From contig NZ_JAKCFI010000001.1 of the NCBI RefSeq assembly GCF_021412625.1, positions 682,001-746,000 of the forward strand: DNA of 64,000 nt. Reading direction: 5' to 3'. The position numbers were made by a program, and so were the translations under genes. Positions 59,444-64,000 of the stretch are shown one piece after another. The notes under the pieces are model-generated. The model was given only the letters and a program-made list of their open reading frames with translations. It searched no databases and was not told the DNA's origin. Every line of letters begins with the position of its first letter. The stretch's first letter is position 1. This DNA comes from Myxococcus stipitatus. Lineage in GTDB: Bacteria > Myxococcota > Myxococcia > Myxococcales > Myxococcaceae.

Positions 59444-60604
59444 TCAGGCGGCGGTGGAGCAGAAGCGCTCGTAGTCGATGAGCTCCACCTTCGCGCCCGG
59501 GGCGCAGACCGGACAGGCCGTGTCCCGCCGCAGCTTCAGCTCCTGGAAGCGCGTGCCCAGCGCGTCGAACGTGACGAGCCGGCCGACGAGCGGCTCGCCC
59601 TTGCCGAGGATGAGCTTGAGGGCCTCGTTGGCCTGGAGCAGCCCGATGAGCCCCGGCAGCACGCCCAGCACTCCGGCCTCCGCGCACGAGGGCGCCAGCT
59701 CCGGCGGTGGCGGCGCGGGGTAGAGGCAGCGGTAGCACGGGCCCTGGCCGGGCACGAACGTCGTGACCTGCCCCTCGAAGCGGAACACGGAGCCGTGGAT
59801 GTTGGGCAGGCCCCGCATGACGCACGCGTCGTTGAGCAGGTAGCGGGTGGGGAAGTTGTCTCCGCCGTCCAGCACCAGGTCGAAGCCCTCGAGCACCCGC
59901 AGCACGTTGTGCGAGGTGAGCCGCTCCTGGAAGGGCACGACGTTCACGTCCGGGTTCAGCGCCTCGATGGCCGCCCGGGCGCTCACCACCTTGGGCTGCC
60001 CCTGGCGCTCCTGGGTGTGCAGCACCTGGCGCTGGAGGTTGCTCAGGTCCACCACGTCCGAGTCGACGATGCCCAACGTGCCCACGCCCGCGGCGGCCAG
60101 GTACAGCGCGGCGGGCGAGCCCAGGCCCCCGGCGCCCATGAGCAGCACGCGCGCCTTCAAGAGCCTCGCCTGTCCTTCCTCCCCCACCTCCGGGAGGATG
60201 AGGTGGCGGCGGTAGCGCTCCTTCTGCTCCGCGGTGAGGACGAAGGGCTTCTCCACCGGGAGGGCCGCGTCGCTCCACCGGTTGAAGCCCCCCGCCAGCG
60301 ACGCCACCCGCGTGTAGCCCAGCTCCTTCAGCGTCCGGACCGCCAGCGCCGAGCGCGTCCCGCCGGCGCAGTAGACGACCAGCTCCTCGTCCCGCCCCGC
60401 ACGCTCCTCGATGCGCAGCTCCAGGTAGCCCCGGGGGATGTGCACCGCGCCGGGCAGGCGCCCCCCCGCGTACTCGTCCGCCTCCCGCACGTCGATGAGC
60501 TTCACCGCCGCCCGCCCGTCCAGCAGCCGCTTCACCTCGTCCACGGTGATTTCGCGGATCTCCTGCTTCACTCCGGCGAGCAGTTCTCGGAAGGTGGGGG
60601 CCAT
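59444..60604 (-). CDS. Rhodanese-MoeB/ThiF fusion, E1-like adenylyltransferase
   Basis: A 386-residue protein with the rhodanese domain first (about 15-110: KLIDVREADEYAGGRLPGAVH, active loop YCAGGTRS) and an E1-like domain after it. The E1 part has LLMGAGGLGSPAALYLAAAG (ATP binding), NLQRQVLH, LVLDGGDNFPTRYLLND, and zinc Cys pairs in CYRC and CPVC. Such enzymes adenylate the C-terminal Gly of MoaD/ThiS-like proteins and pass sulfur to them. In MOCS3/MoeZ the rhodanese is C-terminal; here the order is reversed. A TTATAC -10-like element ends 8 nt before the ATG at 60604, so the mRNA may be leaderless. A MoaD-MoaE fusion elsewhere in the window is a possible acceptor. Confidence 0.93.
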   Translation of the reverse strand: MAPTFRELLAGVKQEIREITVDEVKRLLDGRAAVKLIDVREADEYAGGRLPGAVHIPRGYLELRIEERAGRDEELVVYCAGGTRSALAVRTLKELGYTRVASLAGGFNRWSDAALPVEKPFVLTAEQKERYRRHLILPEVGEEGQARLLKARVLLMGAGGLGSPAALYLAAAGVGTLGIVDSDVVDLSNLQRQVLHTQERQGQPKVVSARAAIEALNPDVNVVPFQERLTSHNVLRVLEGFDLVLDGGDNFPTRYLLNDACVMRGLPNIHGSVFRFEGQVTTFVPGQGPCYRCLYPAPPPPELAPSCAEAGVLGVLPGLIGLLQANEALKLILGKGEPLVGRLVTFDALGTRFQELKLRRDTACPVCAPGAKVELIDYERFCSTAA

Positions 60605-60736
60605 GGGGCGGGGTATAACCCGGCGGGTGGAGGGCGTCCGGGAGGAATGGGCACTTCCCGGCGACCGGGGGGAGGGGCCCATGGATTTTCAGGGGTGGGC
60701 CGTTATAAACGCGGTTCGAGAGGAGATTTTCCGCAC

Positions 60737-61123
60737 ATGGATACGACGACCACGACGACCCCCGCTCCCGCCCAGGCTCCCCAGGCCGCCCCGCAGGCGC
60801 CCGTGCTCCTGACGGAGGCCGCCGTCCGGCAGGTGAAGGAGGTCATCAAGGCCCAGGGCTTCGAGGGCTACTTCTTCTCCATCCGCGTCGTGCCGGCCGG
60901 CTGCAGCGGCCTGGGCTACGACCTGAACCTGGTCAAGGAGTCGAAGGCCGGCGACACCGTCTGGGAGCAGGACGGCGTGAAGATCGCCACCGACGGCATG
61001 AGCAGCCAGTACCTGGGCGGCACGGAGATCGACTACGTCTCCGCCATCACCGGTTCGGGCTTCAAGTTCAACAACCCGAACGCGAAGTCGTCCTGCGGCT
61101 GCGGCACGTCGTTCACGACCTGA
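60737..61123 (+). CDS. HesB/IscA-type iron-sulfur cluster assembly protein
   Basis: A 128-residue A-type carrier. After a Thr/Pro/Gln/Ala-rich N-terminus of about 22 residues, the core has LLTEAAVRQVKEVIKAQ, VVPAGCSGLGYDLNL (first Cys) and the terminal NPNAKSSCGCGTSF with the CGC cluster-binding pair. All three ligand Cys residues are present, so it should bind a 2Fe-2S or 4Fe-4S cluster. AGGAG lies 11 nt before the ATG, and TATAAA (60704-60709) is a plausible -10 element. It is divergent from the rhodanese-MoeB gene (132-nt gap), which keeps the sulfur theme. Confidence 0.94.
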   Translation: MDTTTTTTPAPAQAPQAAPQAPVLLTEAAVRQVKEVIKAQGFEGYFFSIRVVPAGCSGLGYDLNLVKESKAGDTVWEQDGVKIATDGMSSQYLGGTEIDYVSAITGSGFKFNNPNAKSSCGCGTSFTT

Positions 61124-61176
61124 TTCGGCCGCGCGTGGCGTGAGCCGCGAGGGGCCCCGTCCGGGCGCCCCATTCG

Positions 61177-61210
61177 AGCCGGGGATGGGCCTTGGGGCCC
61201 GCCCCGGCTT
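61177..61210. terminator. Nested hairpin between convergent genes
   Basis: Outer arms AGCCGGGG (61177-61184) and CCCCGGCT (61202-61209) and inner arms GGGCC (61187-61191) and GGCCC (61196-61200) give one long stem between the convergent IscA-type and thioesterase genes. The following TCGTCGTT is only partly U-rich, so intrinsic termination is likely but not certain. Confidence 0.55.
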
Positions 61211-61240
61211 CGTCGTTCCCAGGCCCTGACGTCGTGGCGC

Positions 61241-61759
61241 TCAGGCGCCGGCGATGGGCTTCATCACCTTCAGCCAGGACTGGTTCTCCTTCTGACGGGC
61301 GAGGCGCTGGGCGCGCCGGGCCTCCGCCTCGCGGAAGGCCTCCCGCTCCGCCTCCGTCTCCACGAGCAGCGGCGGCACCGGCACGCGCTTGCCGTCCTTG
61401 TCGATGGCGACGAACGTCAGGAGCGCGCTGGTGGTGAGGGTCCGGTCTCCGGTGAGCGGGTTCTCCGCGTGCACCGTGACGCCCACCTCCATGGAGGTGC
61501 GGAAGGCGGCCAGCACGCGCGAGTGCAGCAGCGCCACCCAGCCCACCTTGGTGGGGGCGTGGAAGTGCAGGTCATCCATGGACGCGGTGACGACGACCTG
61601 CCGGCAGTGGCGCTGGGCGGCCACCGCGCCGCAGATGTCGATCCACTCCATCACCTTTCCGCCGAACGCGGCGTCCAGGTTGTTGGCGTCTGGAGGCAGG
61701 ATGAGCTGTGTCATCACCACCTCCGTGTCCTTGGCGCGCTTGGGGCTCAGGTCGCTCAT
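61241..61759 (-). CDS. Acyl-CoA thioesterase (hotdog fold, YciA/BACH-like)
   Basis: A 172-residue hotdog thioesterase. The N-terminal TQLILPPDANNLDAAFGGKVMEWID carries the conserved Asn and the catalytic-type Asp/Gly-Gly region of the acyl-CoA hydrolase family. VVTASMDDLHFHAPTKVG and GVTVHAENPLTGDRTLTTSALLTFVAID are equally typical. The C-terminal 35 residues are highly charged (EAEREAFREAEARRAQRLAR), probably helical. It hydrolyses acyl-CoA; chain-length preference is unknown. It is 64 nt after the kinase gene at 61824 on the same strand. Confidence 0.93.
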   Translation of the reverse strand: MSDLSPKRAKDTEVVMTQLILPPDANNLDAAFGGKVMEWIDICGAVAAQRHCRQVVVTASMDDLHFHAPTKVGWVALLHSRVLAAFRTSMEVGVTVHAENPLTGDRTLTTSALLTFVAIDKDGKRVPVPPLLVETEAEREAFREAEARRAQRLARQKENQSWLKVMKPIAGA

Positions 61760-61823
61760 CTCTCACCGTCCATCCCGGGGGCCGCCAGGGAAGGGAAGGG
61801 CGACGGCGGACCCGCGCTGGCTC

Positions 61824-62576
61824 TCATGCCAGGAACGACGAGACGCGGTCCAGGAACTCCTCGCGTCCCTTGCCCCGCCGGATGTCCTGCCGGGAGACGT
61901 CCATGACCAGACACTCCACGCCGTACTTCTCCTGGAGGACGAGCGGGAAGGACGCGTAGTACCCGTTGAGGCCCCGGAGGAACTGCGGACGGATGCCCTT
62001 CTCCTCCTCGCGGCCCCGGGTGCGGATGCGGTCCAACAGCACGTCCACGCTGCCCACCTCGAAGCAGATGACCTTGTCGGGCCGGATGATGTGGCGCGAC
62101 AGCCGCTGGAAGTACTCGTAGTACAGGTCCAGCTCCGCGTTCGTCATGTGCCCCAGGCCGTGCAGGTACTTGGCGAAGATCTCCGGGTCCTCGTAGAGCG
62201 TGCGGTCCTGGACACAGCTGCGCCGGTACGAGTGGATGAGCTCGTGGTGCTCCACGCGGCGGATGAGGAACTCGAGCTGGAGCGTGAAGGACCAGCGCGA
62301 CATGTCCGCGTAGTAGTCCTTGAGGAAGCGGTTGTCGATGACGGGCTCGTCGAACAGCTCGTAGCCGAAGCTCTGACTGAGCATCTTCGCCGCCGTCGTC
62401 TTGCCCGCGCCGATGTTGCCCGCCAGCGCCACGAACCGACGCCCCTTGGGGGCCTTCACCTTCAGCTTGTTGCGCCCGCTCGTGGATGCGGTGGCCTTGT
62501 CGGGCGCGGAGGGTGGAGGCGATTCGACGGGGGCCGCGGGCGGTGTGGGACGCTGACGCGAAGACGTACGAGGCAT
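61824..62576 (-). CDS. Deoxynucleoside kinase family protein
   Basis: A 250-residue protein with a Ser/Pro/Lys-rich N-terminal tail (1-45) followed by a dNK-type P-loop kinase: RFVALAGNIGAGKTTAAKML, then FDEPVIDNRFLKDYYAD, QLEFLIRR, VQDRTLYEDPEIFAKYL (DRS-like motif with Asp-Arg) and DRIRTRGREEEKGI. This matches the deoxyadenosine/deoxyguanosine kinase family that salvages deoxynucleosides. Specificity cannot be read by eye. The tail may be flexible and is not a signal peptide. It lies 11 nt after the glycerophosphodiesterase gene in a probable operon. Confidence 0.92.
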   Translation of the reverse strand: MPRTSSRQRPTPPAAPVESPPPSAPDKATASTSGRNKLKVKAPKGRRFVALAGNIGAGKTTAAKMLSQSFGYELFDEPVIDNRFLKDYYADMSRWSFTLQLEFLIRRVEHHELIHSYRRSCVQDRTLYEDPEIFAKYLHGLGHMTNAELDLYYEYFQRLSRHIIRPDKVICFEVGSVDVLLDRIRTRGREEEKGIRPQFLRGLNGYYASFPLVLQEKYGVECLVMDVSRQDIRRGKGREEFLDRVSSFLA

Positions 62577-62587
62577 GGAAGCAGGGC

Positions 62588-63406
62588 TTAACCCGGCTTG
62601 GCGAGGGCGTCCATTCGCTGCCTCAACAGGTCCGGCCGGTCGGTCATCACCCCGCCGACCCGCTCGGCCAGCAGCTGGTCCATCTCCGCCGGGTCGTCCA
62701 CGGTCCACACGTTGACCCATTTGCCGCGCGCCTCGCACGCGCGCAGGAAGTCCGCGTCCACCAGCCGCACGTCGCCGAAGTACAGCGGCATGTCGAGCAC
62801 CTGGAAGCGGTCGTCCTCCGGCGGCGCCTCCCCCGCGCGCAGGGCGATGACGAAGGCGGCCAGCGCGTCGCGCGGGTAGAAGTGGCACGCCTCGGGCAGC
62901 CTCCGCGCGAGCCGCTCGCCCACCCCGTCCTGCTCGCTGCCGATGCAGACCCGGTCCACCGCGTCCTCGGTCTCCAGCAGCCGGGCGAGCACGTCCTCGT
63001 GGCCCTCCACGTCCGGCTTGAGCTCCACGTTGAGCCGCAGCGAGGGGAAGGCGCGCAGCACCTCCCGCAGCGTGGGGATGCGCACCCCCCGACCCCGGAA
63101 GGGAAAGGTGCGGCCCGCGTCCGGCGTGAAGCCGTACCCCGCGTCCAGCTCCCGCAACTCCGCGAGCGTGAACGCGTCGAGCGGGCCGTGGCCGTCCGTG
63201 CAGCGCTCCAGCGTGGCGTCGTGGGCCACGACGACCTGGGCGTCGCGCGTCACGTGGACGTCCAGCTCCAGCATGTCCGTGCGGTAGCGCTCGACGGCCT
63301 GACGGAACGCGTCGAGCGTGTTCTCCGGCGCGAGCAGCGCGCCCCCACGATGCGAAATATGCAGCGTGGGCCGCAGTCCTCGGAGGAAAGTGGGCTGGCC
63401 GCGCAT
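62588..63406 (-). CDS. Glycerophosphodiester phosphodiesterase
   Basis: A 272-residue TIM-barrel enzyme of the GDPD family, releasing glycerol-3-phosphate from lipid head groups. The full catalytic signature is present: ISHRGGALLAPENTLDAF (catalytic His, PENT), LELDVHVTRDAQVVVAHD (Glu-x-Asp metal ligands and second His), LNVELKPD, and VNVWTVDDPAEMDQLL with the Trp-Thr-Val-Asp end. No signal peptide is seen, so it is cytosolic (UgpQ-like) rather than periplasmic. The ATG at 63406 gives the standard N-terminus. First of three closely spaced minus-strand genes. Confidence 0.95.
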   Translation of the reverse strand: MRGQPTFLRGLRPTLHISHRGGALLAPENTLDAFRQAVERYRTDMLELDVHVTRDAQVVVAHDATLERCTDGHGPLDAFTLAELRELDAGYGFTPDAGRTFPFRGRGVRIPTLREVLRAFPSLRLNVELKPDVEGHEDVLARLLETEDAVDRVCIGSEQDGVGERLARRLPEACHFYPRDALAAFVIALRAGEAPPEDDRFQVLDMPLYFGDVRLVDADFLRACEARGKWVNVWTVDDPAEMDQLLAERVGGVMTDRPDLLRQRMDALAKPG

Positions 63407-63453
63407 GGGTTCCCCGAATTCACAGCGGTGTCACCGTCGCCGCGGAGGGTTCC

Positions 63454-63483
63454 TTGCCGCCCCCCGCGGGGCGCCGGTATAAG
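63454..63483 (+). promoter_or_regulatory. Sigma-70-type promoter of the lipoprotein gene at 63557
   Basis: TTGCCG (63454-63459) and TATAAG (63478-63483) are 18 nt apart, giving an RNA start near 63490 and a leader of about 65 nt. GGAGAG lies 10-15 nt before the ATG at 63557. One of the clearest sigma-70-like promoters in the window. Confidence 0.6.
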
Positions 63484-63556
63484 GCCACACATCCTCGGAC
63501 CGACCGGCGTCGACTTCAACCCCCGTGCGCCGCGACAGGAAATGGAGAGACGAGAC

Positions 63557-64000
63557 ATGCAACTGCGCAAGACGCTTGGCGCCGCGGCGTTGGTCGCCAC
63601 CGCCGTGGTGGTTTCGGTGGGAGGCTGCTCCGGTCGTGACGACGATGACGAGAACGGGGGCCCTCGGGACGCGGGCTGTATCGGCGCGTGCAACGACGGA
63701 GGCACGACTGACGGTGGCACGACCGACAGCGGCACGACCGACGCCGGCTCCTGCCCCGCGCCCGTCAACGGCATGGGCCCTATCGGCAACCTGCGCGCCA
63801 ACGAGACGCGCGGCCTGCCGGTGACGCTGGAGGGCGTGGTGGTGACGGCGGTCAGCTCGACCACCCGCGGCAGCAAGGGTGACTTCATCGCCCGCTTCTG
63901 GGTCGTGAACCCCTGCTTCCCGAAGGAGGGCATCTACGTCGACAAGTTCTACACCGACAATACGACCAACTACGAGCCCGTCGTCGGCGACGTCCTCACC
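63557..64000 (+). CDS. Putative lipoprotein, truncated by the right window edge
   Basis: The frame runs from ATG 63557 to the last base without a stop (148 codons visible). A lipoprotein signal (hydrophobic core, VGGC lipobox with Cys at about 24) is followed by an acidic stretch (RDDDDE) and a Gly/Thr/Asp-rich spacer with GGTTD repeated (GGTTDGGTTDSGTTDAG). A beta-rich domain begins at about 75 (GLPVTLEGVVVTAVSST). Spacers of this type are common just after the lipid anchor in myxobacterial surface lipoproteins. The rest of the domain lies outside the window, so no function can be given. Confidence 0.85.
   Translation, partial: MQLRKTLGAAALVATAVVVSVGGCSGRDDDDENGGPRDAGCIGACNDGGTTDGGTTDSGTTDAGSCPAPVNGMGPIGNLRANETRGLPVTLEGVVVTAVSSTTRGSKGDFIARFWVVNPCFPKEGIYVDKFYTDNTTNYEPVVGDVLT

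Overview
The window looks like chromosomal DNA of a myxobacterium of the Myxococcus/Corallococcus/Cystobacter group. Codons are very GC-rich. There is a gltB-gltA-gltC-like gliding motility cluster at the left edge. Three Ser/Thr protein kinases carry myxobacterial features (HRDxSPxN loops, membrane anchors, a PEGA-like tail). Two secreted proteins end in Cys-TM-Arg tails of the MYXO-CTERM type, and lipoproteins are numerous. Genes are dense, and many neighbours overlap by 4 nt (GTGA or ATGA), suggesting translational coupling. I saw no rRNA, tRNA, CRISPR array, insertion sequence or prophage.

Layout. 1-3.6 kb: outer-membrane barrels and a TPR protein (gltBAC-like), closed by a strong terminator. 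3.7-12.7 kb: MFS pump, plsX, an App1-like HAD protein, a structured 460-600 nt intergenic region, pcnB, an EamA transporter, dinB and a HAD phosphatase. 12.8-16.7 kb: an accessory-looking stretch with two small exported proteins, a divergent LysR/MFS pair and a YjbQ protein. 16.7-21 kb: two divergent kinases around a short perfect palindrome, with a RluA synthase coupled to one of them. 21-23 kb: a WYL-type regulator divergent from an SDR oxidoreductase, with a 10+10 bp dyad between them. 23.2-28.9 kb: envelope operon uppS-cdsA-rseP-rlpA-tsaB plus an Asd homologue lacking its catalytic residues (USG-1 type). 29-33.2 kb: exported proteins and a MoaD-MoaE fusion. 33.2-36.7 kb: a second site-2 protease, NUDIX hydrolase and small envelope proteins. 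36.8-48.1 kb: acs, an alpha-oxoamine synthase, a phosphatase, RNase HII, an M61 peptidase and an RsmB-type methyltransferase.

48.2-55.5 kb is the most interesting part: a minus-strand phosphate/polyphosphate-themed cluster. In transcription order it encodes an OprO/OprP-like porin, a VTC-domain (polyphosphate polymerase-type) protein, a thymidylate-kinase-like domain fused to a regular 27-residue helical repeat, a DUF4956 membrane protein, a lipoprotein and a secreted purple-acid-phosphatase-like enzyme. A tandem 11-bp-period repeat resembling a Pho box lies 119-148 nt upstream of the first gene, and a strong terminator follows the last. My reading is a phosphate-starvation-controlled module for phosphate release, uptake and polymer formation, in which the kinase-repeat fusion is the least familiar part.

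55.8-64 kb: a membrane-anchored exported protein, a third kinase, a sulfur-transfer group (small rhodanese, rhodanese-MoeB fusion, HesB/IscA-type protein), a thioesterase, a deoxynucleoside kinase, a glycerophosphodiesterase and a truncated lipoprotein at the right edge. Functions come from motifs read by eye; no database search was possible.
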